DNA from: Lautropia sp. SCN 69-89
GTDB lineage: Bacteria; Pseudomonadota; Gammaproteobacteria; Burkholderiales; Burkholderiaceae_E
NCBI GenBank assembly: GCA_001724855.1
Contig: MEED01000044.1
Coordinates: 1 to 57,531, forward strand
Direction of reading: 5' to 3'
DNA: 57,531 nucleotides
Made by a program: the position numbers and the translations under genes. The notes beneath the pieces were generated by a model. It made no database searches. It saw only the letters and a list, made by a program, of their open reading frames with translations, and was not told the origin of the DNA. Positions 1 through 9,275 of the stretch are shown one piece after another (the first letter of the stretch is position 1; each line of letters opens with the position of its first letter).

Positions 1-531
1 GGCGCCGACGTGCCCGCGTTCGTGTTCGGACGCCGTGCCTTCGCGACGGGCATCGGCGAGCGCCTGCACGCGCTGCCCGCCGAGCCCGCGTGCTTCGTGG
101 TCGTCGCCCCTGCCGTCGAGGTGCCGACCGGGGCGGTGTTCGCCTCCGCGGAATTGACACGAAATACGAAACCGCTCAAAATCTCCGGTCTTTCGCGAGG
201 GCGGTCCGTCTATCGCGGGAAGAACGATCTCGAACCGGTGGTATGTGCGGCCTGGCCGCGCGTTGCCCGAGCGCTCGCCGCGCTGAAACACGCAGCCGAC
301 TCGGCAGGCGCGGACGGGCGGCTCGCCCGAATGACCGGCTCGGGAGCCTGTGTGTTCTGTCCCGTCGACGACGAACCGGTCGCCGCATCGATCCGGAAAC
401 GGCTCGCGCGGCAGGCGGTCGGATCGGTGTTCGTGGTCCGTTCGCTGGATCGGCATCCGCTCTCCGACTGGTCGTTCTGCCGGGGGCCCGCCCCTGGGCA
501 GCGCGACCCGGACCGACAGGGCGCCACGTAA
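1..531 (+). CDS. ispE: 4-diphosphocytidyl-2-C-methyl-D-erythritol kinase, C-terminal part (5' truncated by window)
   Basis: The frame is open from base 1 to a TAA at 529-531, so the N-terminal half lies outside the window. IspE is a GHMP-family kinase that phosphorylates the 2-hydroxyl of CDP-methylerythritol in the MEP route to isoprenoids, in the cytosol. Recognisable C-terminal motifs are GADVPAFVFGRRAFATGIGE at the left edge, NDLEPVV in the middle, and the glycine-rich SGACVF segment that forms part of the ATP/substrate site. It lies just upstream of tRNA-Gln and prs, an order I associate with beta- and gammaproteobacteria, where ispE is often followed by prs. The last 30 or so residues are Arg/Pro rich and less typical. 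Confidence 0.85.
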   Translation, partial: GADVPAFVFGRRAFATGIGERLHALPAEPACFVVVAPAVEVPTGAVFASAELTRNTKPLKISGLSRGRSVYRGKNDLEPVVCAAWPRVARALAALKHAADSAGADGRLARMTGSGACVFCPVDDEPVAASIRKRLARQAVGSVFVVRSLDRHPLSDWSFCRGPAPGQRDPDRQGAT

Positions 532-560
532 CGGCTCCGCGCGGCCCGATGACAGACCAC

Positions 561-637
561 TGGGGAGTCGCCAAGTTGGTTAAGGCACCGGATTTTGATT
601 CCGGCATTCGAGGGTTCGAATCCTTCCTCCCCAGCCA
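561..637 (+). tRNA. tRNA-Gln (anticodon TTG)
   Basis: A full cloverleaf is visible. The acceptor stem is TGGGGAG (561-567) with CTCCCCA (627-633), followed by discriminator G634 and an encoded CCA at 635-637. The anticodon stem CCGGA (588-592) pairs with TCCGG (600-604), and the loop TTTTGAT gives anticodon TTG at 595-597. The T-arm contains GGTTCGAATCC. The sequence closely resembles enterobacterial tRNA-Gln. It sits between ispE and prs. Confidence 0.97.
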
Positions 638-644
638 ACTTCTC

Positions 645-668
645 CAGTCCGGCGCCTGAGCCGGACTG
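645..668 (+). promoter_or_regulatory. hairpin between tRNA-Gln and prs
   Basis: CAGTCCGGC (645-653) and GCCGGACTG (660-668) form a perfect 9-bp stem with a 6-nt loop, starting 7 nt after the tRNA CCA end. There is no T-tract, so it is not a classical terminator. It may guide 3' processing of the tRNA or separate tRNA and prs transcripts. The function is inferred. Confidence 0.45.
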
Positions 669-714
669 CCAGCCGAGAGCCGCGCCAGTGCAGGCCTACC
701 GAAGGAACGCCGAC

Positions 715-1668
715 GTGATCGACCCGGAAGGGTTGATGATCTTCACGGGCAACGCCAACCCCCGGTTGGCGGCCGACGTCGCGCGCCACCTGTACATCAA
801 CCTCGGCAAGGCCAAGGTCAGCCACTTCTCCGACGGCGAGGTGATGGTCGAGATCCTCGAGAACGTCCGCGGCAAGGACGTGTTCGTGCTGCAATCGACG
901 TGCGCGCCGACCAACGACCACCTGATGGAAGTGATGATCATGGTCGACGCGCTCAAGCGCGCGTCGGCCGGCCGGATCACCGCGGCGCTGCCCTACTTCG
1001 GCTACGCGCGCCAGGACCGCCGGGTGCGCTCGACGCGCGTGGCGATCAGCGCGAAGGTGGTTGCGAACATGCTGGAGACCGCCGGCGTCGATCGCGTCCT
1101 CACGATGGACCTGCACGCCGAGCAGATCCAGGGCTTCTTCGACATCCCGGTCGACAACGTGTACGCGGCGCCGCTGCTGCTCGCCGACGTGCACAAGCAG
1201 CAGTTCGACAACCTGCTGGTCGTCTCGCCCGACGTCGGCGGCGTCGTGCGCGCGCGCGCCCTCGCCAAGCGCCTCGACTCCGACCTGGCGATCATCGACA
1301 AGCGGCGCCCGAAGGCGAACGTCGCCGAGGTGATGAACATCATCGGCGACGTCGAGGGGCGCACCTGCGTCATCATGGACGACATCGTCGACACCGCGAA
1401 CACGCTGGTCAAGGCGGCCGCCGCGCTCAAGGAGCACGGCGCGAAGCGCGTGGTCGCCTACTGCACGCACGCGGTGCTGTCGGGCGGCGCGCCTGCCCGG
1501 ATCGCGCAATCGAACCTCGACGAACTGGTGGTCACCGACACGATCCCGTTGTCCGCCGAGGCCGAGGCCTGCGAGCGCATCCGCGTGCTGTCGTGCGCGC
1601 AACTGCTGGCCGAGACGATCCTGCGCATCAATCGCGCCGACTCGGTCTCTTCGCTGTTCGTGGACTGA
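715..1668 (+). CDS. prs: ribose-phosphate pyrophosphokinase
   Basis: Makes PRPP from ribose-5-phosphate and ATP for purine, pyrimidine, histidine, tryptophan and NAD synthesis; cytosolic hexamer. With the GTG start at 715 the protein is 317 residues, matching the family (E. coli about 315). The start is chosen because AAGGAA lies about 8 nt upstream and the N-terminus then reads like the family, with [17 protein letters not shown]. In-frame alternatives are GTG 688 and ATG 736. Class I signatures are visible: the flexible-loop region [13 protein letters not shown], the divalent-cation motif [17 protein letters not shown], and the PRPP-binding motif [12 protein letters not shown] near residue 220. 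It is followed after 131 bp by rplY. Confidence 0.97.
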   Translation: MIDPEGLMIFTGNANPRLAADVARHLYINLGKAKVSHFSDGEVMVEILENVRGKDVFVLQSTCAPTNDHLMEVMIMVDALKRASAGRITAALPYFGYARQDRRVRSTRVAISAKVVANMLETAGVDRVLTMDLHAEQIQGFFDIPVDNVYAAPLLLADVHKQQFDNLLVVSPDVGGVVRARALAKRLDSDLAIIDKRRPKANVAEVMNIIGDVEGRTCVIMDDIVDTANTLVKAAAALKEHGAKRVVAYCTHAVLSGGAPARIAQSNLDELVVTDTIPLSAEAEACERIRVLSCAQLLAETILRINRADSVSSLFVD

Positions 1669-1799
1669 GCGCCGGGCAAGCGCCGGCCGCGCAGCTGCCG
1701 CAGCGAGCGATTTACTGGTGCCGGGGGCTTCGGCCTGCCGGCGTGTGTGGATACCCTGCCGTTCTGGTCGCGGACGCAGGGCTGATGAAAGGAAGAACG

Positions 1800-2429
1800 A
1801 TGAAAGTCGTTGCCAAGACCCGCAAGGAGCAGGGTTCCGGTGCGAGCCGCCGCCTGCGTCGTGCCGGCCTCGTGCCGGGAATCGTCTATGGCGGCAAGGG
1901 CGCTGCCACGCCCGTGTCGATCGAGCACAACCCGCTGTACCACTCGCTTCGCGTCGAAGCGTTCCACTCGTCGATCCTCGACATGGACCTCGACGGTGCA
2001 AGGGAACGCGTGCTGCTGCGCGACGTGCAATGGCACGCCTACAAGCCGCAGGTCGTGCACATCGACTTCCAGCGCGTCGCCGCCGACGAGAAGATCACCG
2101 TCAAGGTGCCGCTGCACTTCGTGAACCAGGAGATCTCGCCGGCGGTCAAGCTGTCGGCCGGCATCGTCGGCCACGTGGTCAACGAAGTCGAGATCAGCTG
2201 CCTGCCCGACGACCTGCCGAGCTTCATCGAAGTCGACCTGGCCAACCTCGAGGCCGGCAAGGCGGTGCACTTCAGCGAGATCGCGTTCCCGAAGGGCGTC
2301 ACGCCGGTCGCGCACGCCGGCGACGACCCGGTGATCGTGACGGTCACGATCCCGGGCGCGGCAGAGGAGGAGCCGGCGGCCCCGGCTGCGGCATCCGCGC
2401 CAGCCGCGGCGCCTGCCGCGAAGAAGTGA
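1800..2429 (+). CDS. rplY: 50S ribosomal protein L25 / general stress protein Ctc
   Basis: Binds 5S rRNA in the large ribosomal subunit. The 209-residue product has the N-terminal L25 beta-barrel ([46 protein letters not shown]) followed by the TL5/CTC-type C-terminal domain (about residues 100-190) and an Ala/Pro-rich tail. The two-domain length is usual for betaproteobacteria. ATG 1800 is preferred over the in-frame ATG at 1785 because GAAAGGAAG then serves as the ribosome binding site. In many relatives rplY is followed directly by pth; here a terminator, an exporter gene and a regulator gene lie between them. Confidence 0.96.
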   Translation: MKVVAKTRKEQGSGASRRLRRAGLVPGIVYGGKGAATPVSIEHNPLYHSLRVEAFHSSILDMDLDGARERVLLRDVQWHAYKPQVVHIDFQRVAADEKITVKVPLHFVNQEISPAVKLSAGIVGHVVNEVEISCLPDDLPSFIEVDLANLEAGKAVHFSEIAFPKGVTPVAHAGDDPVIVTVTIPGAAEEEPAAPAAASAPAAAPAAKK

Positions 2430-2454
2430 CGACGGCCCGCCAGGCCGGACACCG

Positions 2455-2483
2455 AAAAGGCCCGGGCCAGTCCCGGGCCTTTT
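2455..2483 (+). terminator. Rho-independent terminator after rplY
   Basis: AAAAGGCCCGGG (2455-2466) and CCCGGGCCTTTT (2472-2483) form a perfect 12-bp stem around a 5-nt loop, ending in a short T run. It lies 26 bp past the rplY stop and 20 bp before the exporter start, so it ends the prs/rplY transcript. Confidence 0.85.
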
Positions 2484-2502
2484 CGTTGCGCGAGGCGCTG
2501 CG

Positions 2503-3747
2503 ATGAATCCCGATGCCGCAACGATCTGGCGCGCGCCGCGCTGGACGCTCGCGGTGCTGCTCGCGGCGCTGGGGATGCTCGGCCCGTTCTCGATCGACAC
2601 GTACATCCCGGCCTTCTCGGGCATTGCGCGTGCGCTCGACGCGACGCCGGTAGAGATGCAGCAGACGCTGTCTGCCTACCTGTTCGGCTTCGCGTTCATG
2701 AACCTCTTCCACGGCGCGCTGGCCGACAGCTTCGGCCGGCGGCCCGTGGTCCTGTGGGGCGTCGGCGTGTTCACGCTGGCCTCGGTCGGCTGCGCGCTGT
2801 CGCCCACCATCGGCTGGCTGGTGCTCTTCCGGGCGCTGCAGGGGCTGTCCACGGGCGCCGGCATCGTCGTGTCGCGCGCGGTCATCCGCGACATGTTTCC
2901 CCCGGAGGAAGCGCAACGGGTGATGTCGCAGGTGACGATCTATTTCGGCGTCGCGCCGGCCATTGCGCCGATCATCGGCGGCTGGCTGTTCGTCCACGCG
3001 GACTGGCACGCGATCTTCTGGTTGCTGGCCGCGATCGGCGTGCTGCTGTGGCTGGGCAACTGGAAGTTCCTGCCCGAGACGCTGCACCCCGCGCACCGCC
3101 AGCCGTTCGAGGTGTCCCACCTGATGCGCGGCTACTCGCAGCTGCTGTCGAATCCGCGCTTCCTGCTGCTGGCACTCGCCAGCGGCGTGCCGTTCAACGG
3201 CATGTTCCTGTACGTGCTGTCGGCGCCGGAGTTCCTCGGCACGCACCTGCGGCTCGCGCCGACCGAGTTCTTCTGGTTCTTCGTGCTGACGATCGCCGGC
3301 ATCATGTCGGGTGCCTGGGTCAGCGGCAGGCTGGCCGGGCGCGTGCTGCCGCGACACCAGATCCGCTACGGTTTTGCCGTCATGTTCACGGTGGGGACGC
3401 TGAACCTGCTGGCGAACCTGCTGTTCGAGGCTCACGTCGGCTGGGCGCTGATTCCGCTGGCGCTGTTCGCGTTCGGCTGGGCGCTGAACGTGCCGGTGGT
3501 CACGCTGATGGTGCTCGACCTGTTCCCGACGCGCCGCGGCATGGCCTCGTCGCTGCAGGCCGTGGTGGCCAGCGTCGCCAACGGGCTGGTCGCCGGCGTG
3601 ATCGCACCGGTCGTCATGCATTCGACGGTCGCGCTCGCTGCCACGTCGCTCGCGATGCTGTGCGTCGGCCTGTTCGCGTGGCTGTACCTCCGGCGGCGCT
3701 GGCCGGACACGGTCAGGATGGCCGGGGCGCAAACGCCGCCAGCCTGA
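2503..3747 (+). CDS. MFS multidrug exporter, Bcr/CflA family
   Basis: A 414-residue, very hydrophobic inner-membrane protein with about 12 predicted helices, the normal size for DHA1 drug:proton antiporters. The Bcr/CflA signature is clear: GPFSIDTYIPAF in helix 1, the loop 2-3 motif GALADSFGRRPV, RALQGLSTGAGIVVSRAVIRDMF in helices 4-5, and APIIGGWLF in helix 5. Members of this family export bicyclomycin, chloramphenicol or sulfonamides, or amino acids and peptides; the substrate here cannot be read from sequence. It starts 20 bp after the rplY terminator and is convergent with the LuxR-type regulator, with a 22-bp gap. That pairing may be regulatory but is not shown. Confidence 0.88.
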   Translation: MNPDAATIWRAPRWTLAVLLAALGMLGPFSIDTYIPAFSGIARALDATPVEMQQTLSAYLFGFAFMNLFHGALADSFGRRPVVLWGVGVFTLASVGCALSPTIGWLVLFRALQGLSTGAGIVVSRAVIRDMFPPEEAQRVMSQVTIYFGVAPAIAPIIGGWLFVHADWHAIFWLLAAIGVLLWLGNWKFLPETLHPAHRQPFEVSHLMRGYSQLLSNPRFLLLALASGVPFNGMFLYVLSAPEFLGTHLRLAPTEFFWFFVLTIAGIMSGAWVSGRLAGRVLPRHQIRYGFAVMFTVGTLNLLANLLFEAHVGWALIPLALFAFGWALNVPVVTLMVLDLFPTRRGMASSLQAVVASVANGLVAGVIAPVVMHSTVALAATSLAMLCVGLFAWLYLRRRWPDTVRMAGAQTPPA

Positions 3748-3769
3748 GCGCGCGGCCCCGGCAGGCCAC

Positions 3770-6505
3770 TCAGTGTCCCGAGCCGAGGTAACGGGCAATC
3801 ACCTCGCCGCGCGTGTGCACGCCGAGCTTGCCGATGATGTTGGCGACGTGGCGCTTGACCGTGTGCAGGCTGATGTCGAGCGTCAACGCGATCCGCTTGT
3901 TGCTCGCCCCCTTGACGATCAGCGCGATCACTTCGCGCTCGCGTGCGGTGAGTTCGTCGATCGTCGCGAGGCCCGGCGCCGCCGAACGGGCGGGCCCCAC
4001 CGGGCAGACGGCCGGCCTCAGTTCGCAGTACCGCTCGACCAGCGCCAGCCAGGCCAGCCGCCGCGGATGAGCGCGGTCGATCCGGTCGGCCAGGCCCACG
4101 ACGAGCTCGGGACGCTCGAACAGCAGCGCGCCGAACCGGCCCGCTTCGAGCACGTCGTCGAGCAGCTCGGTGGCGAGTGCCTGTGCGCCGTCCGTGTCCC
4201 CGTTGCGCGCCAGCGCGTCGACCATGGCCAGGCGCACGTCGCCGCCGATCGCCAAGAGCGGATAGCGCCGCTGTGCGTCGGCCACCTCGCGCAGGAGCCC
4301 TATCGCCCGCGGCCAGTCGCCGTCCTGGTAGGCGACCATGGCCTCCGCCCAGCCGCGCGCACCGGCCATGAAGGGCCACTCGGACTCGCGGAACGCGGTC
4401 AGCAGCCGCGCATACGCGTTGCGCAGGCCCGCTTCGTTGCCGTTGCTCCAGTGGATCCGCGCCATCAGGTACAGGTAGGTCCCGACCCAGGCGTTGCGAC
4501 TGCCCATGGTCATCGCCTGGCCGCTGCGGATCACCTCCTGGAGCAGTTCGATCGCCTCGGCGGCGCGCCCGGAGATCGACAGCAGCATCGCACGCACCAC
4601 GTACAGGTCGACGGTCAGTGCCCGGAACGCGCGCCAGCGCTCGACGTCGACCCAGATCGACTCGACCAGGTCGCTCGCGCGCTCGACGTCGCCCTCCCAC
4701 AGCGCGGTCCACGCGGCCAGCACGGTGGCGTGGGCGAACGCGAGGTTGTCGGGCCGTGCGTCGAGTGCGATCACCAGCGCGTGAAAGCGCCGGAACAGCT
4801 CGTTGAATGCCGGCGTGCCGACGAAGTGCGAGCGGATGCGCTCGGCGAGCCGCATGCACAGCTCGAGCGACCCGATCCGCTCGGCCAGTTCCATCGTCGT
4901 GCGCAGCGCCGCCGACGCCTCGGCCGGGCGACCGGTCGCGTTGAACAGCCAGGCGCGCTCGAGCGCCAGTTCGGCCTGCAATTCCGGCTCGAGCCCGGTG
5001 TCGTCGATGCGCTCGAGCCGTTCTGCCGCCGCCTGCACGTCGCCGGTGTAGCTCACCAGGCGCGCGAGCAACAGCAGGCTGCGAACCGCGCGCACGCGGT
5101 CGCCGATCGCCTGGAAGCCCTGCCACGCCAGCTCGAGGCTGGTTCGCCCGTCGTCGACGGTGTTTCGATGCCAGGCCAGCAGGCCTGCGACCCAGTGCGC
5201 CTGCACGTCGTTGCCCGTGCCGGCCTCCGCCAAGGTTCGCAGCGCCTGCGCCACCGCGTCGGCGTGCCCGCGGCGCAGCAAGGCCTCGGCGTGGCCTCCC
5301 AGCAGGTCGAGCGCGCGGCCGGGCTCGCCGGCCTCGATCGCGTGGCGGACGGCGCGCAGCGGCTCGTCGGCGATCGACGCTGCGCGCAGGTTCAGCTCGC
5401 GCCACGCCTGCGGCGCCTCGCGCCGCAGGCGCGCATTCAGGAAGTCGCGGAACAGGTCGTGCATCCGGACCAGCGGACGGGACGCGTCGAGCACCGTGAC
5501 GAACAGGTTGCGCTGGATCAGCTGGTCGATCATCGCGAGGCTGTCGACGCGGCCGCTCAATTGCGTGCAACCCGGTGGATCGAGCTCGTCGAGCACGCAG
5601 CAGACCGACACGAACGCCGACAGCTCGGGCGGCAGCTTCGCGAGCACCTCCTCGGCCAGGTATTCGAAGACCTGCTCGTCGCCCGGCACCAGGCTGCCGG
5701 CGGAACCCGCGTGCGCCGCGTCGCCATGGCGGTCGCCGGCGGCGAGCAGCCTCAATCCGGCGATCCAGCCCTGCGAGCGACGAACCCACGCCTGCGACAG
5801 CTGGTCGGACGACGCCTCGCCGAGCCGCGCGAGAAACGCGGTGGCTTCGTCGGGAGAAAAGCGCAGCCTCGACTGCTGGAATTCCGCGACCCGTCCCGCG
5901 GCGCGACGCCGCGCAAGCGGCAGCCGCGGCTGTTCGCGCGAGGCCATCACGCAGGCGACCTGCTCGGGCGGCAGATCGATGAAGTGGTCGAGCCATTTCC
6001 ACGTGACCGCGTCGTCGATCACGTGCAGGTCGTCCCACACCCAGACGAAGCGTGCGACGTCGGCCTCGGCCAGCCAGCCGGCGACTTCGGCGGCCGCGGC
6101 CCGTGCGCCCGCCTCGCTCGATCCGACCATGCGGGTCAGCGTGTCGGCGTCGAGCGGCTCGGCGTGATCGAGCGTTGCATTGATCGAATCGACCAGCACC
6201 CGGAACAGGCGCACAGGCGAGCGATCGAGGCGGTCGACCGCGATCCACGCCAGCGCCCAGTCGTCGGGCGGCGTCGCGAGGGCTTGCGCGAGCGCGGTCG
6301 TCTTGCCGAAGCCGGCGCCGGCTACGACCAGCACGAGGTGCGTCTCGGCGATCGCCTCGAGCATCGCCCGCGACAGGCGAGCGCGTTCGAGCAGCCGCGG
6401 TCGCAGCGACGGTACCTTGAAGCGGTTGCCCGCAACGACACGGGTCGCCGGGACCGGCGACCTCGCGCCGGCGGGCAGCGGAGTTCGACCCTCGGTCGAT
6501 GGCAA
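3770..6505 (-). CDS. MalT/LAL-type ATP-dependent LuxR transcriptional regulator
   Basis: A large (about 911 aa) cytosolic regulator with MalT architecture. It has an N-terminal NTPase domain with Walker A GAGFGKTT near residue 63 and a Walker B-like FVWVWDDLHVID, a long helical TPR-like middle (about 380-830), and a C-terminal LuxR helix-turn-helix (LTAREREVIALIVKGASNKRIA, then SLHTVKRHVANIIGKLGVHTR). Such proteins bind an inducer and ATP, oligomerise and activate target promoters. The inducer is unknown; the neighbouring MFS exporter is a candidate target. The start is uncertain: TTG at 6505 follows a G-rich stretch and retains the conserved KVPSLRPRLLERARL beginning, whereas an upstream ATG at 6655 would run antisense over the pth start. 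Confidence 0.82.
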   Translation of the reverse strand: MPSTEGRTPLPAGARSPVPATRVVAGNRFKVPSLRPRLLERARLSRAMLEAIAETHLVLVVAGAGFGKTTALAQALATPPDDWALAWIAVDRLDRSPVRLFRVLVDSINATLDHAEPLDADTLTRMVGSSEAGARAAAAEVAGWLAEADVARFVWVWDDLHVIDDAVTWKWLDHFIDLPPEQVACVMASREQPRLPLARRRAAGRVAEFQQSRLRFSPDEATAFLARLGEASSDQLSQAWVRRSQGWIAGLRLLAAGDRHGDAAHAGSAGSLVPGDEQVFEYLAEEVLAKLPPELSAFVSVCCVLDELDPPGCTQLSGRVDSLAMIDQLIQRNLFVTVLDASRPLVRMHDLFRDFLNARLRREAPQAWRELNLRAASIADEPLRAVRHAIEAGEPGRALDLLGGHAEALLRRGHADAVAQALRTLAEAGTGNDVQAHWVAGLLAWHRNTVDDGRTSLELAWQGFQAIGDRVRAVRSLLLLARLVSYTGDVQAAAERLERIDDTGLEPELQAELALERAWLFNATGRPAEASAALRTTMELAERIGSLELCMRLAERIRSHFVGTPAFNELFRRFHALVIALDARPDNLAFAHATVLAAWTALWEGDVERASDLVESIWVDVERWRAFRALTVDLYVVRAMLLSISGRAAEAIELLQEVIRSGQAMTMGSRNAWVGTYLYLMARIHWSNGNEAGLRNAYARLLTAFRESEWPFMAGARGWAEAMVAYQDGDWPRAIGLLREVADAQRRYPLLAIGGDVRLAMVDALARNGDTDGAQALATELLDDVLEAGRFGALLFERPELVVGLADRIDRAHPRRLAWLALVERYCELRPAVCPVGPARSAAPGLATIDELTAREREVIALIVKGASNKRIALTLDISLHTVKRHVANIIGKLGVHTRGEVIARYLGSGH

Positions 6506-6644
6506 GCTCGTCCCCCCGGTTGGCCGGACGTCGTGCGTCGGCCTCGATCGTCGATCATAGCGGATCGGGCGCGGCGCGTGGATTCCTCTACACTTCGGGC
6601 CGGCGACCCGCCTGCTCCCCCGGCATGCGCCGGGCAACACACGG

Positions 6645-7232
6645 ATGAACGGCATTCGACTGATCGTCGGACTGGGCAATCCCGGCCCCGAACACGAACT
6701 CGACCGGCACAACGCCGGGTTCTGGTTCGTCGACGCCGCCGCCCGGGTGCACGGCGCATCGCTGGCGCGCGAGGGCAAGTTCCACGGCGACGTGGGTCGC
6801 GCGCGCATCGGCGGCGAACCGGTGTTCCTGCTCGAGCCCGCCACGTGGATGAACCGCTCGGGCCAGGCGGTGGCGGCGCTGGCCCACTTCTACCGGATCG
6901 CGCCAGAGGAGATCCTCGTCGTCCACGACGAGCTCGACCTGCTGCCGGGCCAGGCGAAGATGAAGAAGGGCGGCGGGCACGCGGGCCACAACGGCCTGAA
7001 GGACATCCAGGCGCGGCTCGGCAGCGCCGATTTCTGGCGCTTGCGCCTCGGCATCGGCCATCCGCGCACACTCGAATTGAACCAGGAAGTGGCCGACTTC
7101 GTGCTGCACCGGCCGACCCGCGACCAGCAGACGGCCATCGACGACGCGATCGCGCGCGCGCTCGATTGCCTGCCGGACGCGGCCGCTGGCCGGCTCGAAG
7201 CCGCCATGATGAAGCTGCACACGCGAAAATAA
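6645..7232 (+). CDS. pth: peptidyl-tRNA hydrolase
   Basis: Cleaves the ester bond of peptidyl-tRNAs released from stalled ribosomes. At 195 residues it has the usual length. The active-site residues of the Pth fold are visible: N12 in VGLGNPG, catalytic H22 in RHNAG, N70 in TWMNRSG, D95 in VHDELD and N116 in GHNGL. It begins 139 bp from the likely start of the divergent regulator and is followed, 9 bp after its stop, by the SET-domain gene, suggesting co-transcription. Confidence 0.97.
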   Translation: MNGIRLIVGLGNPGPEHELDRHNAGFWFVDAAARVHGASLAREGKFHGDVGRARIGGEPVFLLEPATWMNRSGQAVAALAHFYRIAPEEILVVHDELDLLPGQAKMKKGGGHAGHNGLKDIQARLGSADFWRLRLGIGHPRTLELNQEVADFVLHRPTRDQQTAIDDAIARALDCLPDAAAGRLEAAMMKLHTRK

Positions 7233-7241
7233 CGGAGTCCC

Positions 7242-7718
7242 ATGCCAGCCCGAATCGTCACCCGCCGATCGCCCATCCACGGCAACGGCGTCTTCGCAGC
7301 CGCCGACATCCCCGCCGGCGCGCGGCTGATCCAGTACAAGGGCCGGCTGCTCACCCACGCGCAGAGCGACGAGCTCTACGGCGGCGAGACCGACAGCGGC
7401 CACACCTTCCTGTTCTCGCTCAACGACGACTACGTGATCGACGCGAACCGGCAGGGCAACGGCGCCCGCTGGATCAACCACAGCTGCGCGCCGAACTGCG
7501 AGGCGGTCCTCGACGAGGATCCCGGCGGCGACCCGCGCCGCGACCGGGTCTTCATCGAATCGATCCGCGACATCCGCCAGGGCGAGGAACTGACCTACAA
7601 CTACGGCATCGTGCTCGACGTGCCGCACACGCAGGCGATGAAGCGGATCTGGGCCTGTCGCTGCGGCGCGCCGCAGTGCTCGGGGACCCTGCTGCAGCCC
7701 AAGCGCAGGCGCGCCTGA
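7242..7718 (+). CDS. SET-domain protein-lysine methyltransferase-like protein
   Basis: A 158-residue protein consisting of little more than a SET domain. It begins with SPIHGNGVFAAADIPAG, has the SET core INHSCAPNCEA and the catalytic-tyrosine motif EELTYNYG, and ends with a post-SET zinc motif (CRCG then CSGT). These use S-adenosylmethionine to methylate lysines. Bacterial members are scattered and their substrates are mostly unknown. A ribosome binding site (GGAG) precedes the ATG and the gene follows pth closely. It is convergent with spoVR, and a two-copy 15-bp direct repeat lies in the junction (about 7720-7750). Confidence 0.85.
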   Translation: MPARIVTRRSPIHGNGVFAAADIPAGARLIQYKGRLLTHAQSDELYGGETDSGHTFLFSLNDDYVIDANRQGNGARWINHSCAPNCEAVLDEDPGGDPRRDRVFIESIRDIRQGEELTYNYGIVLDVPHTQAMKRIWACRCGAPQCSGTLLQPKRRRA

Positions 7719-7745
7719 GCCGCCGGACCGTCAACCGCCGGACCG

Positions 7746-9275
7746 TCAGCCGTCGCCCCACCGCCGCCGGGCCCCGCGGCGTTCGCCGACCGTTTCGACG
7801 ATTCCGTCGGCCTCCTGCTGCTCCAGCCGGACGGTGAATCCCCACAGGTACGCGAGGTGGTCGAGCACCGCCTCGCAGTCGGCCTCCGCCAGCGGGCGCC
7901 GCTCACGCACGAAGTGGCGCAGCGTCAGCGACCGGTCGCCGCGCAGGTCGACGTTCCAGACCTGGACGTCGGGCTCTCGGCTGCCCAGGTTGTACTGCTC
8001 GGAGAGCAGCTGGCGCAGCGCGCGGTAGCCGCGCTCGTCGTGGATCGCGTCGATCTTCAGCTTCTCCCGGCTGTCGTCGTCGAGCACCGCGAAGAAGCGG
8101 AACTCGCGCATCAGCCGCGGCGACAGGTACTGCGCGACGAAGCTCTCGTCCTTGAAGTTGCGCATCGCGAAGTCGAAGGCCTTTCGCCAATCCGAACCCG
8201 CGATGTCGGGGAACCACTGGCGGTCCTCGTCGGTCGGTGCCTCGCAGATGCGCCGGATGTCGCGCCACATCGCGAAGCCGAGCGCGTACGGATTGATGCC
8301 GGAGTAGTGCGGGCTGTTGTACGGCGGCTGGTAGACGACGTTGGTGTGCGACTGCAGGAACTCGAGCATGAACCCGTCGGAGAGCAGCCCGTCGTCGTAC
8401 ATCGTGTTGAGCAGCGTGTAGTGCCAGAACGTCGCCCAGCCCTCGTTCATCACCTGCGTCTGCCGCTGCGGGTAGAAATACTGCCCGATCTTGCGGATGA
8501 TCCGGACCACCTCGCGCTGCCACGGCTCGAGCAGCGGCGCGTGCTTCTCGACGAAGTAGAGCAGGTTCTCCTCGGGCTCCTCGGGCCAGCGGCGCTCGCG
8601 CCGCTCCTCGGCCTTCTCGATCGACGGCGGCAGCGTGCGCCACAGGTCGTTGACCTGCGCCTGCAGGTACTCCGCGCGCTCCTCCTGGCGCAGTTTCTCC
8701 TTCTCGAGCGACAGCTTCGGCGCGCGCTGGTAGCGGTCGACGCCGAGGTTCACCAGCGCATGGCACGCGTCGATCAGCCGCTCGACCGCCACCTCGCCGT
8801 GACGCTCCTCGCACTCGGCGATGTAGTTGCGGGCGAACACGAGGTAGTCGATGATCGCGTCCGCGCTGGTCCACTGCCGGAACAGGTGGTTGCCCTTGAA
8901 GAACGAGTTGTGCCCGTACGCGGCGTGCGCGATCACCAGCGCCTGCATCGGCAACGTGTTCTCCTCCATCAGGTAGGCGATGCACGGGTTCGAGTTGATG
9001 ACGATCTCGTAGGCCAATCCCATCTGGCCGCGCCGGTAGCGGTTCTCGGTCGCCAGGAAGTGCTTGCCGAACGACCAGTGGTGGTAGTAGACGGGCATGC
9101 CGCTCGACGCGTAGGCGTCCATCATCTGCTCGGCGCTGATGATCTCGACGAGATGCGGGTACACGTCGAGACCGTAGCGCCGCGCCACGGCGCCGATCGC
9201 CTCGTCGTAGCGCTCGATCGCCTCGAAGCTCCACTCGGAGCTGTCCGGCAGCCGCGCCTCGTGCGCCTGCGTCAT
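7746..9275 (-). CDS. SpoVR family protein (YcgB-like)
   Basis: A 509-residue cytosolic protein of the SpoVR/YcgB family, needed for spore cortex formation in Bacillus but of undefined biochemical role in Gram-negatives. Family landmarks include SSGMPVYYHHWSFGKHF, YEIVINSNPCIAYLMEEN, MNEGWATFWHYTLLN and the Tyr/Pro-rich segment NPYALGFAMWRDIRRI. The ATG at 9275 overlaps the yeaH stop codon (ATGA), so it is the third gene of the minus-strand trio PrkA, YeaH, SpoVR, a conserved module in proteobacteria often linked to stationary phase or nitrogen stress. The enzyme activity is unknown. Confidence 0.93.
   Translation of the reverse strand: MTQAHEARLPDSSEWSFEAIERYDEAIGAVARRYGLDVYPHLVEIISAEQMMDAYASSGMPVYYHHWSFGKHFLATENRYRRGQMGLAYEIVINSNPCIAYLMEENTLPMQALVIAHAAYGHNSFFKGNHLFRQWTSADAIIDYLVFARNYIAECEERHGEVAVERLIDACHALVNLGVDRYQRAPKLSLEKEKLRQEERAEYLQAQVNDLWRTLPPSIEKAEERRERRWPEEPEENLLYFVEKHAPLLEPWQREVVRIIRKIGQYFYPQRQTQVMNEGWATFWHYTLLNTMYDDGLLSDGFMLEFLQSHTNVVYQPPYNSPHYSGINPYALGFAMWRDIRRICEAPTDEDRQWFPDIAGSDWRKAFDFAMRNFKDESFVAQYLSPRLMREFRFFAVLDDDSREKLKIDAIHDERGYRALRQLLSEQYNLGSREPDVQVWNVDLRGDRSLTLRHFVRERRPLAEADCEAVLDHLAYLWGFTVRLEQQEADGIVETVGERRGARRRWGDG

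Noticed and set aside
561-637. tRNA-Gln as an integration site for a genomic island
   Set aside because: No duplicated tRNA 3' end, no integrase, and normal housekeeping genes follow directly.
6506-6655. Upstream ATG at 6655 as the start of the MalT-type regulator
   Set aside because: It would overlap the pth start antisense and adds a Pro/Arg-rich stretch absent from the family, so TTG 6505 is preferred, with some doubt.
3773-7837. Very long open frame on the plus strand opposite the LuxR-type regulator and running through pth
   Set aside because: It is a consequence of high G+C; the translation is Arg/Ala-rich and low in hydrophobic pattern, and it covers three genes with clear homology in other frames.
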